From: Anaerolineae bacterium
GTDB lineage: Bacteria > Chloroflexota > Anaerolineae > Aggregatilineales > Aggregatilineaceae
Assembly: GCA_016926875.1 (NCBI GenBank)
Contig: JAFGNU010000018.1
Coordinates: 17,003 to 81,002 of the forward strand
Length of the DNA stretch: 64,000 nt
Direction: 5' to 3'
Below the pieces are notes generated by a model that was not told where the DNA came from, ran no database searches, and saw only the letters and a list, made by a program, of their open reading frames with translations. Made by a program: the position numbers and the translations under genes. Of this stretch, positions 9,552 to 17,319 are shown one piece after another (within the stretch, counting starts at the first letter, position 1; each line of letters begins with the position of its first letter).

Positions 9552-9586
9552 CAAAACAGGCTGCGTTACTTACACGCGCAGCCTGT
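9552..9586 (-). terminator. Likely terminator in the 9400-9698 gap
   Basis: A 10-bp perfect stem ACAGGCTGCG/CGCAGCCTGT (9556-9565 with 9577-9586), followed on the minus strand by TTTTGATC. It probably ends transcription of the minus-strand gene 9699-10097, about 110 bases away. Apart from this hairpin I see no gene in 9400-9698. Confidence 0.65.
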
Positions 9587-9698
9587 CTTGCGTCTTGTTG
9601 CTCAGGGTCACCGGCGCTGTCAGCACACGGATTTAGCCGGTTACCTGGGGTCATCAGGCAGCCGACCATGTTTGGATTGATTGCTGTCGGACGTGGGA

Positions 9699-10097
9699 TC
9701 AGGTGTCACTCGATTGGGCAGCGATCTCGGCGCGGGCGAAGGCCAAGGCCTCGTCTTTTGTAGAGAACAGCTTGACATCGGCCTTGCCATACTGCTCTTG
9801 CTCGCGCAGAGCCTTGGCCCCAAATTCGGCCAGGTTACCACTGGCAACCAGGATCGTGACGATGTCTGGATCACGATAGCCCGCTTGAGATGTTTCAGCC
9901 GCCATGCCCATCATCATGCTGCTGAAGTCCAAATTGACATTAGTCAAGTCTACAATGCGATAGACGCGGCATTGCATTTCTTGCTTGAGCGCCTCGGCTT
10001 CGGCGAGCACCTGTTGAATTTCATCGAAGGTTTTGCGGGTATCCTCAGTAGGCTCGTAAATGATGATCGGTTCATCTTTGAGTCGGTGTATTTGCAT
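9699..10097 (-). CDS. Small SpoIIAA/STAS-like protein
   Basis: 132 aa from ATG at 10095-10097, which has a GGGGGAAAAACC ribosome binding region; longer reading from 10142 lacks one. Pattern: MQIHRLKDEPIIIYEP, an acidic amphipathic helix, CRVYRIVDLTNVNLDFSSMM, PDIVTILVASGNLAEFG and a closing VKLFSTKDEALAFARAEIA. The final F-x-T-x-x-E-A-L-x-F-A element matches SpoIIAA/STAS-like proteins common in Chloroflexota and cyanobacteria. The gene is divergent from the prenyltransferase gene at 10201, and the AT-rich 103-base space between them contains an inverted repeat. Function unknown. Confidence 0.7.
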   Translation of the reverse strand: MQIHRLKDEPIIIYEPTEDTRKTFDEIQQVLAEAEALKQEMQCRVYRIVDLTNVNLDFSSMMMGMAAETSQAGYRDPDIVTILVASGNLAEFGAKALREQEQYGKADVKLFSTKDEALAFARAEIAAQSSDT

Positions 10098-10156
10098 ATT
10101 TGGTTTTTCCCCCATACAATTTGCGCGGGTCACCTGAACCATAATTTCATTTTATC

Positions 10157-10176
10157 TCACTTTTATGAAAAAGTGA
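10157..10176. promoter_or_regulatory. Inverted repeat in the divergent promoter region (candidate operator)
   Basis: TCACTTTT at 10157-10164 and AAAAGTGA at 10169-10176 form an 8-bp perfect dyad with a 4-base centre. It lies in an AT-rich 103-base gap between a divergent STAS-like gene and the prenyltransferase gene, where both promoters should be. Operator function is inferred from position and symmetry only. Confidence 0.45.
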
Positions 10177-10200
10177 AATATCAAAGTGGGAGAAAACAGA

Positions 10201-11103
10201 ATGACAGATAAGATGATAAAAAACATCGATTTTAAGCAAATGTTTAATGACCTGGGATCGATTGCTGAGATCGCAGGCACCACCTACGATCAGGAGGCGG
10301 TTCGGCAGGTGGTGAACGCGTACAAGCCGATGTTTGCCACATTTCCGGTCGGCATCCGGGTCACTACCAAGCCCGCCCAATACCGCGATGTGTCGCTGCG
10401 CTATCTCCACCCGCTAAACAACACCGATCCGTTCGGCATCGCGGTTGAGCATGGCCTGTTTGCCCAAGATCACCACCCGGTCGAAAGCCTGATCCCCGAA
10501 GTACAGGCCAGTTTCGACATGGAAGGCTACGGGGTTGATATGGGGATATCGCACGGGCTGGAAAAAATCTGGCCGCTCTTCAGCCCGGTGCCGATCGAGG
10601 CGGTTGCCGCTCTGCCATCCGCGCCACCAGGGATCAAAGCTCATGCAGATTACTTTGCTAAAAACAACCTCAGGGCTTGCAACATCCTGACAGTGGACTT
10701 CTGGCACAAGACGATGAACGTCTATGTCCTACAACCGCCCGGAACACTGACACCGGATACCGTCGCCGCCCACATTGGCGATCTGGGTTTCCAGGTGCCC
10801 TCGCAGGAAGAACTGGAGATCAACACCCGCGCGTTCATCGTCTATCACACGTTTTCCTGGGACTCGCCTGAAGTCCAGCGCATCTGCTACGCGATGGTCG
10901 CTCCTACTCCGGACATGGTACCTGTGCACCTGCACCCGCTGGTCGAAAAAGTTGTGGCAGAAGCGCGGTTCCAGGCGGATCATCGCCGCTTTTTATACTG
11001 TCTAACCTATGCCCCCAGTGGGGACTACATCAAAATTGAAGTCGACTACAGGGGTACATTGAGCCTGACCATGCGGGATGCAATGTCGCGGCTACGATCC
11101 TAA
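10201..11103 (+). CDS. ABBA-fold aromatic prenyltransferase (NphB/CloQ, PTase_Orf2 family)
   Basis: 300 aa from ATG at 10201, with GGGAG just upstream; the GTG at 10186 lies inside that binding site. The whole length aligns by eye with Streptomyces NphB: DPFGIAVEHGLF, ALPSAPPGIKAHADYFA, VPSQEELEINTRAF, RICYAMVAPTPDMVP and the closing DYIKIEVDY. Residues that bind the prenyl diphosphate in NphB seem conserved: K122 (NphB K119), K170 (K169), N173 (N173), Y215 (Y216), R227 (R228) and K278 (K284). The position of the Mg2+-binding Asp62 reads Ser66 in an ungapped alignment, as in Mg2+-independent CloQ-type enzymes. The reaction would be C- or O-prenylation of a phenolic or other aromatic acceptor in the cytoplasm. 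No biosynthetic partners are adjacent; acceptor unknown. Confidence 0.88.
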   Translation: MTDKMIKNIDFKQMFNDLGSIAEIAGTTYDQEAVRQVVNAYKPMFATFPVGIRVTTKPAQYRDVSLRYLHPLNNTDPFGIAVEHGLFAQDHHPVESLIPEVQASFDMEGYGVDMGISHGLEKIWPLFSPVPIEAVAALPSAPPGIKAHADYFAKNNLRACNILTVDFWHKTMNVYVLQPPGTLTPDTVAAHIGDLGFQVPSQEELEINTRAFIVYHTFSWDSPEVQRICYAMVAPTPDMVPVHLHPLVEKVVAEARFQADHRRFLYCLTYAPSGDYIKIEVDYRGTLSLTMRDAMSRLRS

Positions 11104-11151
11104 GGATACAGACCCACGCCCGAACAATATCATTTCCGGCAAATAAAGCAG

Positions 11152-11196
11152 CCCTATCACCGGCTTGGCTTTCCAGGTCGTGACAGGGTCTTTTTT
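11152..11196 (+). terminator. Rho-independent terminator of the prenyltransferase gene
   Basis: CCCT-a-TCAC at 11152-11160 pairs with GTGA-c-AGGG at 11180-11188 around an inner partly paired loop, followed by TCTTTTTT to 11196. It lies 49 bases after the stop codon. I see nothing else in 11104-11327 except the ribosome binding site of the next gene. Confidence 0.75.
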
Positions 11197-11327
11197 GCAG
11201 CGCTTGCTCCGGCCTTACTTGTCCGGCGCAGCACCCCGGTCATACAATACCAAACGAACTATCCATCCGTGCTGCCGCCCCCGACACAGCGGCGCACTGC
11301 GACCAGGCTGCGCGCCAGGAGGTTAAT

Positions 11328-12218
11328 ATGAGCAACATCCGGTCAATCAAACTGCAACCCCTTATCCGAAATACCCTGCCACTGCTGCTGGTCGCGTTTG
11401 GATGGTATACCGTCTACAGTCTTGCTACGCGCCTGGAATCGAACGTGATCGACACCTATCAAAAAGCCGAGTTGGAAGTCGTGCGCAACGCAGCACGCGC
11501 CGCGACTGTGTACATCACCGGTGAGATGGAACGGCGCGGCAGCGACCCAGACACGATCACCCAGATTGAACAGGAAGTGCTCAACGAGTTCGTCAAACCG
11601 ATTCGCATCGGCACAGTCGGCGATGCCTGGATTTATTCGCCGGACTATATTGTGTTCGATCTCAGCGAAGACCTGCCGGACAAGTACCGGGACAAAAACA
11701 TGGCGGAAATCTTCGCGATCCAACAAGCGGACGGCGCGTTTCACTACGAGTACATGGCGACATCCGTCTGCAACGGCCAGGAGGGCGTCGGCTGGTATGT
11801 CTTCTGGCCGGACAAGTCCGAGGAAGCTGCCTCTGCCTGGGAGTTCCTGACCCATGACGCCGGACGTGAGATCGCCGCCTGGACACCGGTAGTGGTCTTT
11901 CCCGGCACCGACAAAGAACTGATCTGGGTGATCGGCATGTCGGCCATGCTGCCCGAACTGATGCAGATCAGCGGCGCATACGACCAGATTCGCAATGCCA
12001 TGCTGCTGATGACGGTTATCACGGCGCTGGTGTTGGGCCTGCTCTACTTCCTGCACCGCGCCGAACGGCAGGTCACCGCACTGCGCCAACAGGTGCGCGT
12101 GCTGGAAATCCAGATCGATGAGGCACGCAAAGCGTCGGACGTATCCGAGATCGTGGAATCAGAGTACTTCCAGGACCTGGCGGCCAAGGCCAAAGCACTG
12201 CGCAGCGCGCGACGGTAG
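11328..12218 (+). CDS. Cache-domain membrane sensor without output domain
   Basis: 296 aa with a strong AGGAGG 5 bases before ATG. Topology: a membrane helix at about 14-32, an extracytoplasmic region of about 190 residues with single-Cache features (IGTVGDAWIYSPDYIVFD, WTPVVVFPGTDKELIWVIGMSA), a second helix at about 222-243, then a cytoplasmic coiled coil (RQVTALRQQVRVLEIQIDE) and a tail SEIVESEYFQDLAAKAKALR. It looks like a chemoreceptor or sensor kinase stopped after its coiled coil. The E-x-E-Y-F-x-x-L-x-x-x-A tail is distinctive and I believe recurrent in Chloroflexota, so it may be a docking element rather than a truncation. Partner unknown. Confidence 0.75.
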   Translation: MSNIRSIKLQPLIRNTLPLLLVAFGWYTVYSLATRLESNVIDTYQKAELEVVRNAARAATVYITGEMERRGSDPDTITQIEQEVLNEFVKPIRIGTVGDAWIYSPDYIVFDLSEDLPDKYRDKNMAEIFAIQQADGAFHYEYMATSVCNGQEGVGWYVFWPDKSEEAASAWEFLTHDAGREIAAWTPVVVFPGTDKELIWVIGMSAMLPELMQISGAYDQIRNAMLLMTVITALVLGLLYFLHRAERQVTALRQQVRVLEIQIDEARKASDVSEIVESEYFQDLAAKAKALRSARR

Positions 12219-12313
12219 GACCGCCCGGCGGCTGGATCGTGGGAATAAGCACCCGTTTTCTCTAGAATTTACCTAAACCCACATGTCAAGCCTGTTGCTC
12301 AAGGAGGAACTAC

Positions 12314-13786
12314 ATGAAAGCGTATGGCCTGTACATCAACGGTGAATGGGTGCCATCCGAAAGCGGCCAGACATTCGAAACCCGCAGCCCGATCAACGGC
12401 GAGGTGCTGGCAACCTTCCCGAAGGGCACACCCGGCGACGTCCGCCGCGCCATCGACGCCGCCGAAGCAGCTTTTCCGACCTGGAAGCGCACCCCGCCCC
12501 CGGCGCGCGGCGAAATCCTGCTGCGCGCTGCTCATATCATGCGCGAGCGCAAACAGGCGCTTGGCGAGCTGGTCACAACCGAAATGGGCAAGGTGATCGC
12601 AGAGGGCAAAGGCGACGTGCAGGAAGCGATTGATTTTCTCGAATACATCGCCGGGGAAGGGCGCCGCCTGCTGGGCGAAACGACGCCGTCCGAACTGCCG
12701 AATAAATTCTGCATGACCGTGCGCCAGCCTATCGGCGTAGTCGGCTGCATCACGCCCTGGAACTTCCCGATGGCGATCCCGATCTGGAAGATCGGCGCGG
12801 CGCTGATCTCCGGCAATACGATTGTGTTCAAACCGGCCAGCCTGACACCGCTGTGCGTGGCGGCGCTGGTCGAGATTTTTGAAGAGGCCGGGCTGCCGCC
12901 GGGCGTGCTGAACTTCGTGACGGGCGGCGGGGGATCGGTTGGCGTGGAGATCGTGGAAAACCCGCGCGTCAAGGCCATCTCGTTTACGGGCGGTGTGCCT
13001 GCCGGGATCGACATCTATACCCGCGCGGCCAGGTCCTTAAAACCGGTCGAGTTGGAGTTGGGCGGCAAAAATCCGCAGATCGTGATGGATGACGCCAACC
13101 TCGACCTGGCGTTAGAGGGCATATTGTTTGGCGCATTTGGCACTGCCGGGCAGCGCTGCACGGCTACCAGCCGCCTGATCGTCCACGAAGCGGTATACGA
13201 TGAGATGCTGTCACGCCTGCTGGCCCGCACCAAGGCCCTCAAGATCGGCAATCCGCTGGACCCAAACATCGACGTTGGCCCGGTCGCAGATACGGCGCAG
13301 GAGCAGTCGATCCTGGGCTACATCGAGATCGGCAAGGGCGAGGCCAGGCTGGTTTGCGGCGGCGACAAGCTGACCGGCGGCGAATACGACCGGGGCAGTT
13401 ACATTCAACCGACGATCTTTGAAACCGCGCACGGCACGCGCATCAGCCGGGAGGAAATCTTTGGCCCGGTGCTGAGCGTGATCAAAGTGGGCAGCTACGA
13501 GGAAGCAGTCGCGGTTGCCAACGATATTGAGTACGGGCTGTCGTCCTCGATCTACACCCGCGACGTAAACCTGGCCTTTCGCGCTATCGATGACCTGGAA
13601 ACCGGCATCACCTACATCAACGCGCCGACCATTGGCGCCGAGGTGCACCTGCCCTTTGGCGGGACCAAGCATACCGGCAACGGCGGGCGCGAAGCGGGCA
13701 CCAGCGCTATTGATGAGTTCACCGAGATCAAAACCGTGTTTGTGGACTACAGCAACCGCCTGCAAAAAGCGCAGATCGAAGACTGA
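12314..13786 (+). CDS. NAD(P)-dependent aldehyde dehydrogenase (semialdehyde dehydrogenase type)
   Basis: 490 aa, full ALDH length, with AAGGAGG before ATG. Key residues: N150 in TPWNFP (oxyanion hole), E248 in ELGGKNP (general base) and nucleophile C282 in TAGQRCTATSR. The C-terminal EEIFGPVLSV and PFGGTKHTGNGGRE are also present. The IGG-like N-terminus YINGEWV and the overall pattern resemble alpha-ketoglutarate semialdehyde or succinate semialdehyde dehydrogenases; the substrate cannot be settled by eye. It is a single gene with its own terminator at 13812-13845. No sugar-acid or GABA catabolic neighbours are present. Confidence 0.93.
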   Translation: MKAYGLYINGEWVPSESGQTFETRSPINGEVLATFPKGTPGDVRRAIDAAEAAFPTWKRTPPPARGEILLRAAHIMRERKQALGELVTTEMGKVIAEGKGDVQEAIDFLEYIAGEGRRLLGETTPSELPNKFCMTVRQPIGVVGCITPWNFPMAIPIWKIGAALISGNTIVFKPASLTPLCVAALVEIFEEAGLPPGVLNFVTGGGGSVGVEIVENPRVKAISFTGGVPAGIDIYTRAARSLKPVELELGGKNPQIVMDDANLDLALEGILFGAFGTAGQRCTATSRLIVHEAVYDEMLSRLLARTKALKIGNPLDPNIDVGPVADTAQEQSILGYIEIGKGEARLVCGGDKLTGGEYDRGSYIQPTIFETAHGTRISREEIFGPVLSVIKVGSYEEAVAVANDIEYGLSSSIYTRDVNLAFRAIDDLETGITYINAPTIGAEVHLPFGGTKHTGNGGREAGTSAIDEFTEIKTVFVDYSNRLQKAQIED

Positions 13787-13811
13787 TCCAGCGTTTTTCG
13801 TTCCAACAGAA

Positions 13812-13845
13812 AACCCGCCTGCGCAGGTGCCAGGCGGGTTGTTTT
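13812..13845. terminator. Bidirectional terminator between the ALDH gene and tRNA-Gln
   Basis: A 10-bp stem AACCCGCCTG/CAGGCGGGTT (13812-13821 with 13831-13840). GTTTT follows on the plus strand, and TTTTC follows on the minus strand. It can end the ALDH transcript and the convergent tRNA. Confidence 0.85.
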
Positions 13846-13853
13846 GCTTCAGG

Positions 13854-13925
13854 CTGGGGGACATGGATTTGAACCATGACTAAAGCATCCAGAGTGCTCC
13901 GTTCTGCCTATTAAACTATCCCCCA
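13854..13925 (-). tRNA. tRNA-Gln (anticodon CUG)
   Basis: Read on the minus strand: acceptor stem UGGGGGA (13925-13919) pairs with UCCCCCA (13861-13855), discriminator G at 13854. The D arm contains AGUUUAAUAGGCAGAAC, the anticodon stem GAGCA/UGCUU encloses the loop CUCUGGA with anticodon CUG, and the T arm is AUGGUUCAAAUCCAU. The 3' CCA is not encoded. U-G at the start of the acceptor stem is typical of bacterial tRNA-Gln. It lies next to gltX, on the opposite strand. Confidence 0.93.
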
Positions 13926-14012
13926 ATAGGTACAACGCATTCTATCACACCCGCCCCGGCTTGACAAGGGTTTTGTGACCGCGATCTGGTACCGTTTCCG
14001 CCCGGTTGGCCG

Positions 14013-14041
14013 TTCAAAGCTGCCGCCCGGTCTGGTATAAT
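14013..14041 (+). promoter_or_regulatory. Likely gltX promoter with extended -10
   Basis: TGGTATAAT at 14033-14041 is a perfect -10 hexamer with the TGn extension. A weak -35, TTCAAA at 14013-14018, lies 17 bases upstream. The gltX start follows 47 bases later. In 13787-14088 I see only the terminator, the tRNA and this promoter. Confidence 0.65.
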
Positions 14042-14088
14042 GGCGCGTGCCGCACCTCAGCCCTTATTGTCATAAGGAGTGTCATACC

Positions 14089-15582
14089 GTGACCGAAAAA
14101 CCAGATGTTCCCGTTCGTGTGCGCTTTGCGCCCAGTCCCACCGGACCCATCCACATCGGCGGTATCCGGACGGCCCTGTTTACGTGGCTGTTCGCACGCC
14201 ATCACGGCGGGGTGTTCATCCTGCGGATCGAAGACACCGACCGCAAGCGCTATGACCCCGGCTCGATAGAGTTGATCACCGAAGGGCTGCGCTGGCTGGG
14301 GATCGACTGGGATGAAGGGCCGGAGGTTGGCGGCGAGTATGGGCCTTACTTCCAGTCGGAACGAACCGCGCTATACCGGCAGTGGGCGAACTGGCTGCTT
14401 GATCGCAACCTGGCCTATCGCTGCTACTGCACGCCCGAACGCTTGCAGCAGGTCCGCGAAGAACAGCGCGCCAAGGGACTGACCGGCTATGACCGGCACT
14501 GCCGCAACCTGACGCCAGCGGAGCGCGCCCGGCTCGAAGCGGAAACCGGCGGCCAGTACGTGATCCGCTTCAAGATGCCGCTGGAAGGCAGCACGACGGT
14601 GCACGACATGCTGCGCGGTGACATCACATTTGACAACACGCAGTTGCAGGACCTGGTGCTGCTCAAGTCAGACGGCTACCCGACCTACCACCTGACGAAC
14701 GTGGTGGACGATCACTTCATGCAGATCAGCCACATCATGCGCGCCGAGGAATGGATTTCGACCGCACCGATCCACAAAAACATGTATGACGCGTTCGGCT
14801 GGCAGATGCCAAAGATCGCGCACCTGCCGGTGATCCTGAATCCGAGCGGCAAGGGTAAGCTCTCCAAGCGCAGCGCCGGGTTCACCGACGGCGGGCGCAA
14901 GGTGCCGGTGCTGCTGCACGAGTTCCGTGAAGCGGGCTACCTGCCCGAAGCCATCGTCAACTTCCTGACCAACATCGGCTGGAGCTTTGGCGATGACCGC
15001 GAAGTCTTCAGCGTGGACGAAACGATCGCGCGCTTTGACCTCAGCCGCGTCAACCTGGCGAGCAGCATCTTCCCGCTGGAAAAGCTGGACTGGCTGAACG
15101 GCGTGTATATCCGCGAGATGGACCCCGACCGGCTGGCGGGGCTGCTGAAGCCGGTGTTTGAAGACGCCGGGTACGTGGTGGACGACGACCGGCTGCGGCA
15201 GGTGATCCCCCTGGTCCAGGCGCGGATCAAAACGCTGCCCGACGTAGTGGACAAAGGCGGGTTGTTCTTCCGGGCGGACTTTACGCCCCCGCCGCTTGAC
15301 GCGCTGATTCAGAAGCAGATGGACGCTGCCAGCACCAGGACGGTGCTTCAGCGCGCACTGGAAACACTCGACGCCCTGCCGGACTTCGACGCCGAAACGC
15401 TGGAAGGGGCGCTCCGTCCGCTGGTAGCTGAGCTAGGGCTAAAGCCGGGACAGGTCTTTGGCACGCTGCGCGAAGCGACAACCGCCGAACCTGTCACGCC
15501 GCCGCTGTTTGATACGATGGCCGTGCTGGGTCGTGAGACGGTACTGGCCCGCATCCGGCAGGCCGTTGACGTGTTATGTTAG
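14089..15582 (+). CDS. gltX: Glutamyl-tRNA synthetase
   Basis: 497 aa from GTG at 14089, placed 9 bases after AAGGAG (14074-14079). An earlier ATG at 14047 would have no such site and adds a non-conserved 14 residues. Class I signatures: PSPTGPIHIGG (HIGH-type, HIGG at 22-25) and GKLSKRSAG (KMSKS-type, KLSK at 257-260). The catalytic domain is followed by the alpha-helical anticodon-binding region. It charges tRNA-Glu; whether it also charges tRNA-Gln cannot be told from the sequence, and no gatCAB or glnS is visible here. It is monocistronic by spacing. Confidence 0.96.
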   Translation: MTEKPDVPVRVRFAPSPTGPIHIGGIRTALFTWLFARHHGGVFILRIEDTDRKRYDPGSIELITEGLRWLGIDWDEGPEVGGEYGPYFQSERTALYRQWANWLLDRNLAYRCYCTPERLQQVREEQRAKGLTGYDRHCRNLTPAERARLEAETGGQYVIRFKMPLEGSTTVHDMLRGDITFDNTQLQDLVLLKSDGYPTYHLTNVVDDHFMQISHIMRAEEWISTAPIHKNMYDAFGWQMPKIAHLPVILNPSGKGKLSKRSAGFTDGGRKVPVLLHEFREAGYLPEAIVNFLTNIGWSFGDDREVFSVDETIARFDLSRVNLASSIFPLEKLDWLNGVYIREMDPDRLAGLLKPVFEDAGYVVDDDRLRQVIPLVQARIKTLPDVVDKGGLFFRADFTPPPLDALIQKQMDAASTRTVLQRALETLDALPDFDAETLEGALRPLVAELGLKPGQVFGTLREATTAEPVTPPLFDTMAVLGRETVLARIRQAVDVLC

Positions 15583-15615
15583 TACAGTCCGGCAGAAGGT
15601 AGCAGGTGGTTTTTG

Positions 15616-15665
15616 GTAGGGGCGACTCGGTGGGTCGCCCAGGACAGAGCAAGCTCTGCCCCTAC
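15616..15665. repeat. GTAGGGGC interspersed palindrome, copy 1
   Basis: 50 bases beginning GTAGGGGC (15616-15623) and ending with its reverse complement GCCCCTAC (15658-15665). It contains two inner dyads, GGGCGACTC...GGGTCGCCC and AGAGCAAGCTCT. A second full copy in inverse orientation is at 41811-41862 and a minimal version at 53308-53333. Such short palindromes are a familiar feature of Chloroflexota intergenic DNA. It follows gltX and may form a hairpin in its 3' end. Confidence 0.8.
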
Positions 15666-15670
15666 AAAAC

Positions 15671-15825
15671 TTGGCCTCACCCCTCATCCCCCAGCCCCTT
15701 CTCCCCTCTCTATACACACAGCTATAGAGGGGCAAAGGGGAGCAGCTCGGCGGGAAAACAGCGTTTGCCGTTTTGCTCCCCCTCGCCATTTTCAATGGAG
15801 AGAGGGAGCCGGGGGGTGAGGCCAA
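15671..15825. repeat. 155-bp palindromic repeat (TTGGCCTCAC...GTGAGGCCAA), copy A
   Basis: Perfect 10-bp terminal inverted repeats TTGGCCTCAC (15671-15680) and GTGAGGCCAA (15816-15825). Two inner arms each can fold: CCCCTCTCTATA...TATAGAGGGG in the left half and CCCTCGCCATT...AATGGAGAGAGGG in the right half. A closely similar copy is at 27794-27944 and one arm, in inverse orientation, is at 46683-46766. No coding capacity. It fills, with the shorter palindrome, the gap between gltX and the convergent HEAT-repeat gene. Confidence 0.8.
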
Positions 15826-15870
15826 CTGTCAGGCAGTCGCATCTGCAAAAGCTGGCATCCTGCTTGCTAA

Positions 15871-17055
15871 TCAGCTTCCGCCCGCCAGCGCGGCCAGCGT
15901 CCCGGTGAACAGGCATTGGAACAGCATCAGCGCCACCCCGGCCAGGATCGCCCCCAGGAAGATCGCGCAGCACCCGCTGCCCAGTCCAAAGCGATACACG
16001 TCTGCGATAAGGGTTACGGTGTAGTACACAATCGACACCCCGCCCGCCGCCAGCGCAAACCAGAACAACACCGCCACGCCGGGATCGGACGGGATGAGCA
16101 GGAGCATGATTGTAGTCGCTGCGGCGCTGAGCAGCGCAACGATGGTCTGAAACGGTAGAAACCGGCGCAGGAAGTATTCCAGCGTATTATCACCTGCCAG
16201 CACCCGCGTGGCCGCGATGTGAATCCCGGCAGCCTGGATCAGCAGGGTGACGGCGCTCGCCGCGCCCGACAGCAGCGCCAGCGGGATCATGATCACCAGG
16301 CTCATGTCATCCAGGTAATCAAAGTCAGGCGCGGTCATATAGCCTTCGTCGGCAAGCGTGTACGTGGGGGTGTACTCCTCTACCCATTCCTGCATACCGG
16401 ATAGCCCCAACGTCAGCACGGCTACCGCCCCGAGAGCGACCACCAGCACGTACAGCACCAGGTCCAGCAGGATATTGTTCCAGGTAGCGCTCTCGGCTTT
16501 TTTGCCTTTGGACTTGGGACGCAGCTTTTGCTTGCCACCCAGCCGGTTGACCAGTTCGGCGCGCTGGTCGGGATCGATCAGCACCGGGACGGCTTCCTTT
16601 AACGGGCGCCCGGTAAGCACGGTTGCCATGTTGACGACATACGGGTCTTTTTGCAGCGCCGGGTACAGGCTCAGGGCGCGGCCCAGGTTTTCGACTGCCC
16701 GGACGTTGTCCTTCCGGTTGAAGTGAGCACCCGCCGCCCGCAGGTAATTGCGCGCCAGTTCCAGGTCCCGCGCGGTAACGGTCGGCCCGCCGCTTATGGG
16801 TCCGGCATAGGCACTGTCGCCGGTTGCCGTGCCGCTGGACTGCACACCCGCGCCCCACTCGATCCCGGCCTGCTGCTGAAGATAGCGCCCGGCCTTCAGC
16901 GCCAGTTCGCGGATACGCGGATCGGGATCGGTCCGGTAAACGTCCGCCAGCGGCCTGATCGCCGCCGGGTCCCGCGTGTTTGCCAGAGCGACGATTGCCT
17001 TCTGGCGGTCGGCGGGGTTCGAACTGCGTAACTGCCGAAACAGGTCATCCAGCAT
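15871..17055 (-). CDS. HEAT-repeat protein with C-terminal multi-helix membrane domain
   Basis: 394 aa from ATG at 17053-17055, preceded by GGGGAG; the frame is open further upstream, but that part is antisense to mreC. Residues 1-70 form one or two HEAT/PBS-lyase-like repeats (SSNPADRQKAIVALANTRDPAAIRPL...). Then comes an alpha-helical, TPR-like segment (NYLRAAGAHFNRKDNVRAVENLGRAL) and a C-terminal region of about five membrane helices resembling Yip1-type domains. The proposed role, a membrane adaptor, is only inference. It is divergent from mreC, with about 260 bases between starts. Confidence 0.7.
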   Translation of the reverse strand: MLDDLFRQLRSSNPADRQKAIVALANTRDPAAIRPLADVYRTDPDPRIRELALKAGRYLQQQAGIEWGAGVQSSGTATGDSAYAGPISGGPTVTARDLELARNYLRAAGAHFNRKDNVRAVENLGRALSLYPALQKDPYVVNMATVLTGRPLKEAVPVLIDPDQRAELVNRLGGKQKLRPKSKGKKAESATWNNILLDLVLYVLVVALGAVAVLTLGLSGMQEWVEEYTPTYTLADEGYMTAPDFDYLDDMSLVIMIPLALLSGAASAVTLLIQAAGIHIAATRVLAGDNTLEYFLRRFLPFQTIVALLSAAATTIMLLLIPSDPGVAVLFWFALAAGGVSIVYYTVTLIADVYRFGLGSGCCAIFLGAILAGVALMLFQCLFTGTLAALAGGS

Positions 17056-17274
17056 CCTGCACTCCCCTTTTTGCGCACATACAACCGGCCTCTCCGGCTG
17101 TGTAACCATGAACCACCGGTCTGATCTGGCCCGCGTTGGCAGCGGACCACCTCTACTGTACAACCGGATCGCGCTGCTTGCCCCCTGATTCTGTGGGGAA
17201 CGGGTTGGATTCGCAAGTTGCCGCGCGAACAGGGCATGGCATGTTGGCTTGGCGAATGTTATGTGGGGCTGCGG

Positions 17275-17280
17275 TATAAT
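17275..17280 (+). promoter_or_regulatory. -10 element ahead of mreC
   Basis: A perfect TATAAT at 17275-17280, 40 bases before the mreC start. The nearest -35-like sequence (TTGGCG, 17249-17254) is 20 bases upstream, longer than usual. Probably the promoter of the mre/min locus. Confidence 0.5.
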
Positions 17281-17319
17281 GGCGGGGATAGCTAAATCGC
17301 CGTGGGTGGAGGATTCATT

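Noticed and set aside
13787..15582. Second tRNA beside tRNA-Gln
   Set aside because: No other T-arm/acceptor combination could be assembled on either strand in this interval.
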